DNA of 64,000 bases, from positions 124,001 to 188,000 of the forward strand of contig CAVZEV010000002.1 in assembly GCA_963774405.1 (NCBI GenBank). Reading direction: 5' to 3'. Numbering within the stretch: the stretch's first letter is position 1; each line of letters opens with the position of its first letter. Of the stretch, positions 29,942 to 39,150 are shown piece by piece. The notes under the pieces are model-generated. The model ran no database searches and was not told the DNA's origin. It saw nothing but the letters and a program-made list of their open reading frames with translations. A program made the position numbers and the translations under genes. Origin of the DNA: VRUE01 sp963774405. Its GTDB lineage: Bacteria > Actinomycetota > Thermoleophilia > Solirubrobacterales > 70-9.

Positions 29942-30883
29942 TCAACGCAGCCCGGGGGCCGATGTTTCCGCCGCGCTCGCGCTCGGGCGGAGCCGCCCGC
30001 GCAGCGGGGCGGTCATGCGGGCGCGCAGCTCGGCCCGGGTGAAGCGGCGGAACTCGGGGTCCTGCACGCGCGGCACCCGGCGCAGGGCCGCCCCGAGGTA
30101 ACCGGCGAAGAAGGCGAGGCCGGAGAGGCCGGCGGGCGAGGACCGGGCCACCTTCAGCGAGCGCAGCGCGGTCCACAGCGGGCCGTAGTGGAGGATCCAA
30201 GCGCACTCGCCGTGGCGGGCACGGCCGCGCAGCCGGCCGTCGGCGGAGCCGTGCGGGCGGTGATGGCGGGCGAGGAGGTCGGCGAAGGAGAGCGTCTCGA
30301 AGCCGCGCATCCGGGCGTAGGTCTCGTCGATCGTGTCCCAGCCGAGCCGCTCGGGAACGCCGCCGATCGCCTCCAGGCAGTCGCGGCGGAAGAGCTTGAC
30401 CGCGCCGTGCACGTGGTGGGCCGGGATCGGGATCGTCCGCCAGCGGCCGCGGTCGTCGGGCTCGCTGAGCCGGCCGCCGGCGAGCCCCAGGCCCGGGTCG
30501 GCCTCGAAGCGCGCGGCCAGCGTCGCGAACCACTCGGGGGGCAGCTCGATGTCGCCGTCGAGCTTGCCGATCAGGTCGTAATCACGCCAGCCGCAGAGCT
30601 CGAGCCCGGCGTTGAAGGCGTGCGCCTCGCGGGCGAGGCCGAGGTTGTCGGCGCCCGGCGCGACCTTGCGCGGTGCCTCGGCGACGCTGAGGAACTCGAG
30701 CTCGCGCTCCAGCCGGCGGGCGACGGCCAGGGTGTCGTCCGCGGAGCCGTCGTCGATGACCAGCCAGCGGTCGGGCCGCCGCGACTGCGCCGCGACGGCG
30801 CGCGCGGTGCGCTCCAGGTTGGCGGCCTCGTTGTAGACCGGGCTGACCACGAGCAGCCTTTCGGGGGCGGGAGCCATCGTCAT
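29942..30883 (-). CDS. Family 2 glycosyltransferase
   Basis: 313 residues with a GT-A fold. The N-terminal nucleotide-binding region reads VVSPVYNEAANLERTARAVA, then VIDDGSADDT; the metal-binding DxD is in GKLDGDIELPPEWF (about 105-118). The ATG at 30883 precedes a second ATG two codons on, and either could be used. The C-terminus is basic and hydrophobic, suggesting membrane association. The gene is divergent from the Wzz-Wzy fusion gene, with a 105-nt intergenic region that must hold promoters for both. An 88-nt gap separates it from the next minus-strand gene, so read-through into the epimerase operon is possible. Confidence 0.86.
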   Translation of the reverse strand: MTMAPAPERLLVVSPVYNEAANLERTARAVAAQSRRPDRWLVIDDGSADDTLAVARRLERELEFLSVAEAPRKVAPGADNLGLAREAHAFNAGLELCGWRDYDLIGKLDGDIELPPEWFATLAARFEADPGLGLAGGRLSEPDDRGRWRTIPIPAHHVHGAVKLFRRDCLEAIGGVPERLGWDTIDETYARMRGFETLSFADLLARHHRPHGSADGRLRGRARHGECAWILHYGPLWTALRSLKVARSSPAGLSGLAFFAGYLGAALRRVPRVQDPEFRRFTRAELRARMTAPLRGRLRPSASAAETSAPGLR

Positions 30884-30988
30884 ATCAACGGCCGGCGGCG
30901 AGGGTCGCTTGCGGGCGGCGCGAGGAAGAGGAACGACCTCGCGCGCGTTAGTTCTTGAGGAACGGCCCAGGCGCCGTCCCGGCTCCGC
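30884..30988. promoter_or_regulatory. Divergent intergenic region between GT2 and Wzz-Wzy genes
   Basis: This 105-nt region must contain the start signals of both divergent genes. It holds a short dyad, GTTC-TTGA-GGAAC (near 30951-30963), a possible regulator site. No confident -10/-35 pair was found on either strand. Confidence 0.35.
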
Positions 30989-33193
30989 ATGCCAAGCCAA
31001 GGCCCAAACCAAGCACTCGCCCGGCGACGCAGGATCATCGCCTTCGCCGCCGTCTCCGCGCTCGTCGCGACGATCGCGACCGCCTGCAGCCTGGCGACCT
31101 TCAGCCTGCTGCCGCCGGGCATCCAGATGCGCCACCTGCAGGACGGTGGCGCCGTCACCCATGCCGCGATCGACCTCCCCGGCCCGCGCCGCCCGGCATC
31201 GCTGACCGGCTTCGAATCGCAGGCCAAGCGGATGAACCTGATCGCCAACCTGATGACCAGCGAGCCGGTGCTGGCCCGGGTCGCCCGCCTGATCGGCGCC
31301 GATCCCGGCCAGATCTCGGCGACGACGCAGGTGACCGAAGACGTCTCGCGCTCCTTCATCGAACCGGACGCCGAGCGACGCGCGAACGAGATCCGCCTGG
31401 CCAACGACCCCTACAAGCTCGAAATCCAGGCACGGACCAGCCTGCCGGTGATCGACGTCTACGCCCAGGCGGCGTCGGTCGGCTCGGCCGAGGAGCTGGC
31501 CAACGCCTCGGTCAGGGCCGCTAACTCCTACCTGCGCGCCCTCGCCGGCCACGACCGGGTCGCCGGACCGCCGCCGGTGACACTGAGGCAGCTCAGCGCT
31601 GCCCAGGGCGCCACCCTCGAGCCGACCGCGCGACCGTTGATCGCGCTGCTCACCTTCCTGGTCGCCTTCGGCGTCTGCTTTGGGCTGCTCTTCGGCCTGG
31701 CCGAGGTGAGGCGCGGCTGGCTGCACGCCGACCGGCAGCCGCAACCGGGCGGGGAGCCGGCGCCCCGCCCGGAACGCCGCCCCCGCGCCGATGACTGGCC
31801 GCACACCACCCGCGTGCTGCCCTGGATGGTCGCCGGCTTCATCGCGATGCTCTGGCTGCTGCCGATCGACGCGATCGCGATCAATGCCTCGCTGCCGGTC
31901 GAACTCAAACTCGACCGCCTGGTCCTGCCGCTAATCGTCCTCACCTGGCTGCTCTCGATGGCGGCGGGTGGGTCGGGGGCGCCCCGCTGGCGCTTCACCA
32001 AGGTGCACGCCGCGGTCGCCGCCTTCGTCGCCGTCGCCTTCCTCAGCGTCGTCCTCAACGCGCCCTCGCTGGCCGGCGCGCTCGAGTTCAGCCTGGCGAT
32101 CAAAAAGCTGACCATGCTGGCCGCCTTCTTCGCCGTCTTCCTGCTCGTCGCCAGCGTCGTGCGGCCGACCGAGGTGCGGTCCTACATGACCCTGACCCTG
32201 GCCCTCTCGGTCGTCGTCGCGCTCGGCATCCTCTGGGAGTACCGCTTCAAGACGAACCTCTTCTACAGCTGGTCGGGCAAGCTCTTCCCCAGCTTCTTCT
32301 CGGTGACGCCGCTCGACACGACCAGCGTCGATGAGATCGGCAGGCCGGCGGTCGCCGGGCCGGCCGACCTCAGCCTCGAGGCGGTCGCGATGCTGGCGAT
32401 GGCGCTGCCGATCGCCCTGGTCCGCGTGATGCACTCCTCGCGCACGCGCGAGCGGCTGCTCTGCGGCCTGGCGGCCTGCATCCTGCTCGGCGCGATGGTC
32501 GCCACCTACCGCAAGAGTGCCCTGCTGGCGCCGGTCGCGGTCGTCCTCGTGCTCGCCTACTTCCGCCGCCGCGAGCTGCTCCGCCTCGCCCCGCTCGGGG
32601 TCGTCCTGGTGCTCGCGATCCCCGCCCTGGCGCCCAACGCGCTGGGCTCGGTGATCGAACAGCTGCAGCCCAAGCGACTCGGCGTCTCGACCGTCAGCGA
32701 CCGCGTCTCCGACTACGACGCGATCCGCCCCGACGTGCTCAGCCACCTCGCCTTCGGCCGCGGCTTCGGCTCATACGACCACACCATCTACCGAGTGCTC
32801 GACAACCAGCTGCTGATGCAGCTGATCGAGACCGGCATCGTCGGGCTCGCCGCCTACGTCCTGATGCTGCTGCTGGCCGTCGGCGCGGCGGTGCCGATCA
32901 TCCGCCGCCGCGAACCCGGCCGCGCCCCGCCGGCCCTGGCGATCGCCGCCGCGATCGGCGCCTTCCTGGTGCTCTCGGCGCTCTTCGACATCCTCTCCTT
33001 CCCGCACGGGCCCTACATCCTGATGATCATGCTCGGCCTACTCGCCGTGCTGGTCGCCGACGAAGGCCGCGGGCCCGACCGCCCGCGCCGGCGCCTGCCG
33101 GCCGAGATCGGCGTAGAAGCCGAGCAGCGCCTCGAGCTGCCGTCCGAGCGAGTGCCGCTCGAGGACGCGCTCGCCGGCCACGGCGCCCGCTGA
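30989..33193 (+). CDS. Wzz-like/O-antigen polymerase (Wzy/WaaL-type) fusion protein
   Basis: 734 residues in two parts. Residues 17-232 resemble a polysaccharide chain-length determinant: TM helix, extracytoplasmic alpha/beta region with NLIANLMTSEPVLARVARLI and SLPVIDVYAQA, then a second TM. This part is colinear with the separate Wzz-like proteins at 38286 and 43145. After an Arg/Pro linker (about 235-268), residues 272-690 form a polytopic membrane protein with about 10 helices and a large loop carrying KTNLFYSW, FGRGFGSYDHT and the NQLLMQLIETGIVGL block of O-antigen ligase/polymerase families. It probably joins undecaprenyl-linked units and sets chain length in one polypeptide. The last 50 residues overlap the convergent glycosyltransferase gene by 156 bp and may be artefactual. 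Confidence 0.8.
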   Translation: MPSQGPNQALARRRRIIAFAAVSALVATIATACSLATFSLLPPGIQMRHLQDGGAVTHAAIDLPGPRRPASLTGFESQAKRMNLIANLMTSEPVLARVARLIGADPGQISATTQVTEDVSRSFIEPDAERRANEIRLANDPYKLEIQARTSLPVIDVYAQAASVGSAEELANASVRAANSYLRALAGHDRVAGPPPVTLRQLSAAQGATLEPTARPLIALLTFLVAFGVCFGLLFGLAEVRRGWLHADRQPQPGGEPAPRPERRPRADDWPHTTRVLPWMVAGFIAMLWLLPIDAIAINASLPVELKLDRLVLPLIVLTWLLSMAAGGSGAPRWRFTKVHAAVAAFVAVAFLSVVLNAPSLAGALEFSLAIKKLTMLAAFFAVFLLVASVVRPTEVRSYMTLTLALSVVVALGILWEYRFKTNLFYSWSGKLFPSFFSVTPLDTTSVDEIGRPAVAGPADLSLEAVAMLAMALPIALVRVMHSSRTRERLLCGLAACILLGAMVATYRKSALLAPVAVVLVLAYFRRRELLRLAPLGVVLVLAIPALAPNALGSVIEQLQPKRLGVSTVSDRVSDYDAIRPDVLSHLAFGRGFGSYDHTIYRVLDNQLLMQLIETGIVGLAAYVLMLLLAVGAAVPIIRRREPGRAPPALAIAAAIGAFLVLSALFDILSFPHGPYILMIMLGLLAVLVADEGRGPDRPRRRLPAEIGVEAEQRLELPSERVPLEDALAGHGAR

Positions 33194-34144
33194 GCGAAGC
33201 GCATCCGGGTCGCGCTTGTAGCGCTCGACGGCCGCGGCGAGCGCCCGCGCGGCGGCGAGCACGTCGCCGTCCTCGACCGGCGCCGAGGAGGACGGGTCGA
33301 AGAGCTCGCGACCGCCGAAGGCGGGGAAGCCGACCACGTAGCAGCCCGAGGCCATCGCCTCGGCGACCGGCAGGCCGAAGCCCTCGCGTCGCCCAAGGGC
33401 GAGGAAGATCGGCGCCGAGCGCAGGGCGGCGGCGGCCTCCGCCTCCGAGGCACCTTCGATCCTCACCACCTCCCAGCCGCGCAGCCGCTCGCCGAGCAGG
33501 GCGAGGATCTCGCCGGCCTCGGCCTCGCGCTTGCGCGGCATCAGCGCCAGGCGGCGGGGCAGCGGCCCGGCAGCCGGATGGAAGACCGCCGGGTCGACCG
33601 CGTTGGGGACGACCCGCGCCTCGAGGCCCGGAAAGGCGAAGCGCAGGTACTCGGCGCTGTCGGCCGAGACGGTCATCGCCGCCGCGAAAATCCCGTAGTC
33701 GGGGGCGGCGCCGGCCGGCAGGTGCTCGAAGGTCAGGTAGGCGTTCTGGCTGAAGACGACGAGCCGCGGCTCGCGCGGCAGTCGCTCGAGGAAGGGCCCG
33801 TAGATCTCGGGCACGACCAGCAGATCCTCGGTGGAGAGGGTCGCCGAGGGGGCGCCGAGCGTGCGGGTCGAGTGCTCGAACCACTCGCAGGCGAAGCCGT
33901 CGCGGTGGTGCAGGACGGCGGCGTCGAGGCCGGCTGCGTTGAGCAGGTCGACGTGGCGGTAGATCGCCCTGATGCCGCCGCTTGGCACCCGGTAGTCGGG
34001 GCAGAGGTAGTAGATCGTCGGCGGGCCGGCCGCCGGGCCGGTGCGGATCCGCGGCGGGCGGCGGGTGCGCAGCGCGCCGCGCCGGGTGAGGTGGGCGGCG
34101 GCGTGGGTTGCCGCCCCCCTGGCGATGTCGTTCAGGTCGCGCAT
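33038..34144 (-). CDS. GT-B glycosyltransferase (family 1/4-like)
   Basis: 368 residues. The acceptor half reads PTIYYLCPDYRVPSGGIRAI and then EDLLVVPEIYGPFLERLP. The donor half contains VPNAVDPAVFHPA, RSAPIFLALGRREGFGLPVA with the EAMASGC motif, and GGRELFDP. The ATG at 34144 follows the flippase stop by 4 nt. The C-terminal 13 residues after ARAV look unconstrained and overlap the opposite-strand polymerase gene, so the true end may have shifted. It is the last gene of a minus-strand operon: GT2, acyltransferase, flippase, this gene. Confidence 0.83.
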   Translation of the reverse strand: MRDLNDIARGAATHAAAHLTRRGALRTRRPPRIRTGPAAGPPTIYYLCPDYRVPSGGIRAIYRHVDLLNAAGLDAAVLHHRDGFACEWFEHSTRTLGAPSATLSTEDLLVVPEIYGPFLERLPREPRLVVFSQNAYLTFEHLPAGAAPDYGIFAAAMTVSADSAEYLRFAFPGLEARVVPNAVDPAVFHPAAGPLPRRLALMPRKREAEAGEILALLGERLRGWEVVRIEGASEAEAAAALRSAPIFLALGRREGFGLPVAEAMASGCYVVGFPAFGGRELFDPSSSAPVEDGDVLAAARALAAAVERYKRDPDALRSAGAVAGERVLERHSLGRQLEALLGFYADLGRQAPARAVGPAAFVGDQHGE

Positions 34145-34148
34145 CGGC

Positions 34149-35720
34149 TCACGACTCCGCCGCGACCGGCGGCCCGATCGGTCGCCCGCCGAGGCCGAGG
34201 CGCTTGGGCGCCAGCCGCGCCAGCGCGGCGATCAGGTCGGCGGCGCTGGCCGGGAAGAGCAGGCGCAGCGCCAGCAGGTAGGCGGCGGCGCCCGCCAAGC
34301 CGACGCCGGCCATCAGCGGCAGCGCCGGCAGGCCCAGGCCGCCGAGCCCGAGCGCGGCCGGCAGCGCCACCGCGGCCAGCGCCGCGCAGCCGACCAGGGC
34401 CGGGGCGAGGTCGTGCCAGAGCACGCCCAGCGGGCTTTCGTCACGCCCGCGCAGGAGGACGAAGTAGGCGACGAGCAGGAAGAGGCCGTGCACGAGCGAG
34501 CCGGCGACCGCCACCGCCTCGATCCCCTGGTGGGCGACCGCGAGCACCGCGCCGGCGTAGACGAGGAAGTGGGCGATGCCGTAGCCGAGCAGCGCCCGCG
34601 CCCGCCCGGCCGCCATCAGGGCCGAGCCGCAGGTGTTGATCGCCAGCGTCGCCGCGCCGCCCGCGACGAGGATCTGGGTCGGCACGACCGAGGGCTCCCA
34701 CTCGGGCCCGAAGAGCCAGGGGATCACGGTCGGCGCCAGCACGATCAACAGCGCCAGCAGCGGAAAGACCAGCACGGTCAGCAGCCGCACCATCCGCCGG
34801 CGCAGGGCGAGCAGCGCCTCGGTCCCCTCGGTGCGGGCCAGTACCGGGAAGGCCACCTGCGAGACGGCATTGGCGACCTTGCCCTGGTATTCGACCGCGA
34901 GCTGGTAGCTGCGCCAGTAGAAGCCCGCCTGCGCCGGGCCGAGGACCGAGCCGATGATCGCGTAGTCGCCGTTGCGGAAACCGGTCCAGGAGATCGTCGC
35001 CAGCGCCGCCGGGCCGCCGTAGGGCAGCAGCTCGCGCATCGCCCGCGGGCGCCAGGCCGGCAGCGGCACCGGCGCGAAGGCGAGCGCCAGGCAGAGCGCC
35101 GCCGCCATGCCGATCATGCTGCCGAAGACCAGCGCCGCGGCGTTCAGCCCGATCAGCGCCAGGGCGAGGCTGGCGAGCGCCCGCGTCGCGTTGAGGACGA
35201 GGTCGATCATGCTGAGCTTGCGGAAGTCGAGCCGGCGGCGCAGCACCGCCATCGGCAGCGCGTAGACCGCGCCGAGCAGGAAGTAGGGCGTGGTGGCGAT
35301 CGTCAGCTCCGCGGTCTTGTGGCCGATCAGCGGTTCGACCACGAGCAGCGCCAGCAGCGCGGTCACGCCGGCACCCAGCAGGCCGAGGCCGACGCTGAGC
35401 GTCAAGCCGCCGCGCAGGTGGTCGCGCTCGATCGAGCGGCGCTGCACCAGGGCGCCGCCGATGCCCTCCATCGGCATCATCTGCGCCAGCTCCTGGACGA
35501 TCGTGACGACGGCGAAGATGCCGAACGCCTGCGGCGGGATGATCCGCGCCAGGGCGACCATCGTCGCGAAGAGCAGCAGCTCGATCGCCATCCGCGCGTA
35601 GGCGACCCAGCGCAGGCCGGCGGCAGCGGCCGCGGTCAGGTCCTCGTTGGAGAGGACGTCTTCGGCGCCCTGGCTCTCCAGGGTCTCGCCGGCAGGGGCA
35701 ATCTGCCTCGGATCACTCAC
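34149..35720 (-). CDS. Wzx-like oligosaccharide flippase (MOP superfamily)
   Basis: 523 residues, almost wholly hydrophobic, with 12-14 predicted helices. It contains the family blocks QAFGIFAVVTIVQELAQMM, GGALVQRR, LRRRLDFRKLSMIDLV and GFRNGDYAIIGSVLGPAQAG, followed by WRSYQLAVEYQGKVANAVSQ. These match the WzxC/RfbX type that flips undecaprenyl-linked repeat units across the membrane. GTG at 35720 overlaps the acyltransferase TGA, so the genes are coupled. With the Wzy fusion and the sugar-1-phosphate transferase, it completes the Wzx/Wzy route. Confidence 0.88.
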   Translation of the reverse strand: MSDPRQIAPAGETLESQGAEDVLSNEDLTAAAAAGLRWVAYARMAIELLLFATMVALARIIPPQAFGIFAVVTIVQELAQMMPMEGIGGALVQRRSIERDHLRGGLTLSVGLGLLGAGVTALLALLVVEPLIGHKTAELTIATTPYFLLGAVYALPMAVLRRRLDFRKLSMIDLVLNATRALASLALALIGLNAAALVFGSMIGMAAALCLALAFAPVPLPAWRPRAMRELLPYGGPAALATISWTGFRNGDYAIIGSVLGPAQAGFYWRSYQLAVEYQGKVANAVSQVAFPVLARTEGTEALLALRRRMVRLLTVLVFPLLALLIVLAPTVIPWLFGPEWEPSVVPTQILVAGGAATLAINTCGSALMAAGRARALLGYGIAHFLVYAGAVLAVAHQGIEAVAVAGSLVHGLFLLVAYFVLLRGRDESPLGVLWHDLAPALVGCAALAAVALPAALGLGGLGLPALPLMAGVGLAGAAAYLLALRLLFPASAADLIAALARLAPKRLGLGGRPIGPPVAAES

Positions 35721-36315
35721 AGCTCGCGCACCACCCGCGCCGGGTTGCCCGCGGCGACCACGCCGGCCGGGATCTCGCCGGTGACGACCGAGCCGGCGCC
35801 GATCACCGCGTCGTCGCCGATCCTCGCCCCCTTGAGGATGCGGGCGCCCATCCCGACGAAGACGTTGTCGCCGATCTCGACCGGCGCCACCCGCGGCGGC
35901 CCGCTCTTGCGCCGTTCGGGATGCAGGTCGTGGAAGTCGCTGTCGAAGATCTCGACGTGAGCGCCGAAGAGGCCGTCGCGGCCGATCCGGATCCCTCCCC
36001 CTGGCTCTTGATCATCAGGTTGTTGTTGAACTCGGTGCGGTCGCCGACCTCGAGCCGCGCCCGCTCGTTGCCGACCTCGACGTGGCAGTAGCCGGTGAAG
36101 AAGAGGGGCGACTGGCGCCAGCCGAACTGCACCCCCTCGCCGAGCGAGATCTCGCCGCTGCCGATGAAGAGGACGGGCTGCAGGACGCGCGGCGCCCCGC
36201 CCGTCGGCGGGCAGGTGGAGAGCAGCCGGTACTTCCAGATTCGCGGCGCCTGCGCCAGGTCGCCGGCGTATCGGGCGATGCGCTCGCGGCCGCGCCGCTC
36301 AGATCCCGCGCGCAT
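35717..36315 (-). CDS. Hexapeptide-repeat O-/N-acyltransferase; one frame break
   Basis: About 199 residues after correction. The first part reads LFIGSGEISLGEGVQFGWRQ and TEFNNNLMIKSQG. After one missing base in the C/G run at 35997-36001, the next frame continues with GLFGAHVEIFDSDFHDLHPE, IGDNVFVGMGARILKGARIG, IGAGSVVTGEIPAGVVAAG and NPARVV, then stops at 35717. These are left-handed beta-helix turns and the conserved tail of the acetyltransferase family. The start overlaps the upstream GT2 gene by 17 nt and the stop overlaps the flippase GTG. It probably acetylates a sugar of the polysaccharide repeat. Confidence 0.8.
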
Positions 36316-37426
36316 GGAGGCGGAAGCGGTTGTAGTGGGCGCGGGCCCGGTGCCCCGCGCCGGTCAGCGGGAAGAGCGGGAACCAGAGGCCGCGCCCGGG
36401 CCCGATCCGTTGCCGCAGCCTCAGCCCCCACCACTCGCGCAGGCGCCGCGCCGACGGGTAGGTCTCGAGCGCGAACTCGACCAGGGCATCGGCCGCCTCC
36501 CGTTCCCGCTCGTCGGCGAAGCCGCGGTCATAGGAGCGGCTCGCCCGCCAGAGCGCCTGCCGGGCGAGCGTGCGGCGGACGGTCTCGCGCAGGCGATCGG
36601 CGTTCGGCAGCGCCGCGCCCGGCCCGGCGAAGAACCGCTCGAAGGCGGTGCGCCGGTCGGTGATTTCGATCAGCGGGCCGCTGCTGTCGGTGAGCATCGT
36701 GCGAGACATGCTCACCGGGTGGATGCGGTAGAGCGCCTGGGCGATGCCCTTCACGTAAGCGACGTCGGAGGCCGCTGCGACCCGCAGCCACATGTTGACC
36801 TCGCTCATGTGGCCGGCGGCCTCCTCGTAGGCGCCGACCTGGCGCTGTACCGAGGTCCGCACGACCGCCTCCGGCGAGGAGATGCAACCGTGGCCCGAGC
36901 GACAGCGGATCCGGATCCAGTCCTCGCCGCCCCAAACCTTGGTCCCGCGCCAGCGATCGGCGCGCGGCAGCGGCAGCCGGATCCAGCCCTCATCGGACCA
37001 GATCCTGGTCCCCGTCCAGGCCGGTCCCTGGCCCGGCAGCGGCTCGCCGGAGACGAACTGCAGCGCCCGGCCGTAGACCAGGCCGACCTCGGGGTTGTCC
37101 TCCATGACGCTCGTCGCCCGGCGCAGGGCGCCGGGGGCGAGCAGGTCGTCGGCCGAGACGACCACCACGTAGTCGCTGTCCGCGGCCCACTCGAGCCCAA
37201 GGTTGACGGTCGCGACCAGGCCCATGTTCTCGGCGTTGCGCCGGTACTCGACCCGCTCGTCCTCGGCGGCGAGCCGCCGGCCGACCGCGGGCGTCTCGTC
37301 GGGCGAGCAGTCGTCGAGGACCAGCACCCGCACCTCCACCCCGTCCTGGCCGAGGACGCTGGCCACGCACTCGGGCAGGTAGGAGGCGTAGCGGTAGCAG
37401 GGCACGATCACCTTGACCAGCGGCAT
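36299..37426 (-). CDS. Family 2 glycosyltransferase with an internal 22-residue repeat
   Basis: 375 residues. The GT-A core is VIVPCYRYASYLPECVASVL, LVLDDCSPDET, and VVVSADDLLAPGA as the DxD-equivalent region. Between about residues 136 and 180 a tryptophan-rich segment is duplicated: WTGTRIWSDEGWIRL and WRGTKVWGGEDWIRI, an insertion not usual for the family. It is the first gene of the minus-strand operon leading to the acyltransferase, flippase and GT-B gene. A 100-nt gap upstream, containing an AT-richer stretch near 37490-37505, may hold its promoter. Confidence 0.83.
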   Translation of the reverse strand: MPLVKVIVPCYRYASYLPECVASVLGQDGVEVRVLVLDDCSPDETPAVGRRLAAEDERVEYRRNAENMGLVATVNLGLEWAADSDYVVVVSADDLLAPGALRRATSVMEDNPEVGLVYGRALQFVSGEPLPGQGPAWTGTRIWSDEGWIRLPLPRADRWRGTKVWGGEDWIRIRCRSGHGCISSPEAVVRTSVQRQVGAYEEAAGHMSEVNMWLRVAAASDVAYVKGIAQALYRIHPVSMSRTMLTDSSGPLIEITDRRTAFERFFAGPGAALPNADRLRETVRRTLARQALWRASRSYDRGFADEREREAADALVEFALETYPSARRLREWWGLRLRQRIGPGRGLWFPLFPLTGAGHRARAHYNRFRLHARGI

Positions 37427-37526
37427 CGCCGGCGCCGGCCCGGCGCCCGGGGGCGCCTCGCTGGTGTGGTTGCGCTCTGGGGCATCGCTCTAACGAGAAA
37501 ACGAGGGGCCGCCGGGAAAGCTTGCG

Positions 37527-38279
37527 TCAGGCATCGGCGCCCGGCTCGGGCGCCCAGGCCCCCGCCGGCAGGGCTCGGCGCCGCTGCGCGACACCCTCGA
37601 GGGCAACCAGGCCGATGCACCAGAGGACGAGGACCGCGAGTGCCGCCAGCGCGGCTTTCTTCTTGCCTCCGCCCACCTGCATGGCGCCGACTTCGGCAGC
37701 GTCGAGCCGTTTCACCCGGACCGGGCCCCTGGCCGGAGCGGCGTTGCGGCCGGCCGCGGTCAGGGCCGCGACCGTGGCGCCGATCAAGCGCCTCGCGCCG
37801 CCCGGGTCGGGCGCGGCGGCCTGGAGCGCGAGGATCGGCTGGCCGGCTTCGAGGCCGACGCTGACCACGTAGGGCCGGCTCGGCCGGTTCGCTTCCAGGA
37901 CCGCTTTGGCCAGCGGCGTTTCGGTCTGCGGCACCGCGATCGTCGAGGCGATCGCACCGACCTCGGAGGGCGCCACGCCGAGCGCGCCGGCGATCCGCGC
38001 CTTCGTCGCGTCAGAGGTGAGCAGGTCGGCGAGGATCGTCGCCCTGATCACGATCGCGGTCGCGCCCTTGGCCTGGGCGTCGGCGACCAGCGATTCCGGC
38101 GTGTCGACCAGCACCCGCTGGCTGGCGAAGCCGCTCTCGACCGCCTTGCCGGTCAGGAAGGGCGGCGAGGTCGACACCCGGTAGGCGCCCAGCAGGCCGA
38201 CCGCGAGCGCCAGCGCCAGGCCGAGCCCGAGCAGCAGCGGGCGCCGCGTCAGCGCTCGCAGGATGGTGACCGACTCCAC
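37527..38279 (-). CDS. Wzz-like polysaccharide chain-length/co-polymerase membrane protein
   Basis: 250 residues. TM helices flank an extracytoplasmic region: TM1 at about 13-33 (LLLGLGLALALAVGLLGAY) and TM2 at about 208-228 (AALAALAVLVLWCIGLVAL). The middle has the periodic pattern seen in the other Wzz-like proteins here, including RATILADLLTSDATKARIAG. GTG at 38279 lies 6 nt after the stop of the Wzz-like gene upstream, so they form a pair. No kinase or Walker motif is present. It probably modulates polysaccharide chain length or export. Sequence similarity to classical Wzz is weak, so the assignment rests on topology and context. Confidence 0.65.
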   Translation of the reverse strand: MESVTILRALTRRPLLLGLGLALALAVGLLGAYRVSTSPPFLTGKAVESGFASQRVLVDTPESLVADAQAKGATAIVIRATILADLLTSDATKARIAGALGVAPSEVGAIASTIAVPQTETPLAKAVLEANRPSRPYVVSVGLEAGQPILALQAAAPDPGGARRLIGATVAALTAAGRNAAPARGPVRVKRLDAAEVGAMQVGGGKKKAALAALAVLVLWCIGLVALEGVAQRRRALPAGAWAPEPGADA

Positions 38280-38285
38280 CGCGGC

Positions 38286-39041
38286 TCACCCGGCGCCGAG
38301 CGGCGTCCCCCGGCCCTCCGCCGCCGCCCAGCCGCGGCGCACCCGGCCGACGAAGAGGACCGCGGCCGAGGCCAGGGCGAAGACGAAGACGAAGACGAGG
38401 ATCGCCAGCTTGAGCCCGGCGCCGGAATCGATCGTGCCGCCACTGGCACGGCCGAGCTGAACGACCCGGACCTGGCGAGCGAGCGGCGTGCCGTGCTGGG
38501 AAGCGAGGGCGCGCAGGTAGTCGCGCAGGCCTTCCACCGAGGCATTGGCGAGCTTCGCCGCGGCCTTCCCGTCGGGGGCCTCGGCGTAGATGTCGAGCAC
38601 CGGAACGGTCGGGTTCGCCTGCACGTCGAGCCTGTATTCCTCGGGCGAGCGCAACAGGTCGGAGGTCTTCGGCTGGTGAGCGCCGTCGGTGACGACCCGC
38701 GGCTGTTCGGGCGTCAGCGGTGCCTGCACGCGGATCAGCGCCGCCGGCACGCCGGCGCGCCGGGAGATGTACTCGCGCACCGGCAGGCTCGCCATCACGT
38801 TGCCGAGCAGCAGCGCTCGGTTGGTCAGGCTGGTGAAGCTGTAGGTGTCGGTGCGCAGGTCGATCGCCGAGGAGCGCGGGGTATCGACGATCGCCTGGGT
38901 CGAGGCACTGGCCAGCCCCACCGAGCTGGACTCGAGGCTGGGCGGGAAGAGCCCGATCGAGAAGAGCACCCGGGTGGCGGCGATCAGCGCCACCGCCAAG
39001 GCAACCGCCAGGCCGATCTTCTGGCCCCAGAGCTCGCGCAT
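38286..39041 (-). CDS. Wzz-like polysaccharide chain-length/co-polymerase membrane protein
   Basis: 251 residues from the ATG at 39041, which has GGAAGG at good spacing; a longer frame exists upstream but lacks a ribosome-binding site. TM1 is at about 8-28 and TM2 at about 210-230 (LAILVFVFVFALASAAVLFV). The extracytoplasmic region shares its layout with the fused Wzz part at 30989: NRALLLGNVMASLPVREYIS, then NPTVPVLDIYAEAPDGKAAA and LANASVEGLRDYLRALA. No cytoplasmic kinase domain is attached. It is paired with the next Wzz-like gene. Confidence 0.7.
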   Translation of the reverse strand: MRELWGQKIGLAVALAVALIAATRVLFSIGLFPPSLESSSVGLASASTQAIVDTPRSSAIDLRTDTYSFTSLTNRALLLGNVMASLPVREYISRRAGVPAALIRVQAPLTPEQPRVVTDGAHQPKTSDLLRSPEEYRLDVQANPTVPVLDIYAEAPDGKAAAKLANASVEGLRDYLRALASQHGTPLARQVRVVQLGRASGGTIDSGAGLKLAILVFVFVFALASAAVLFVGRVRRGWAAAEGRGTPLGAG

Positions 39042-39150
39042 GTGCCTTCCGAGCTGCACTCTGGATGAACGTGATCCGGCCCGGCGATCTTCCGCTTGCC
39101 AGGCGGGATCACACAAGAAGGCCCCCGCGTGGGACGTTGATTCCCGAGCA

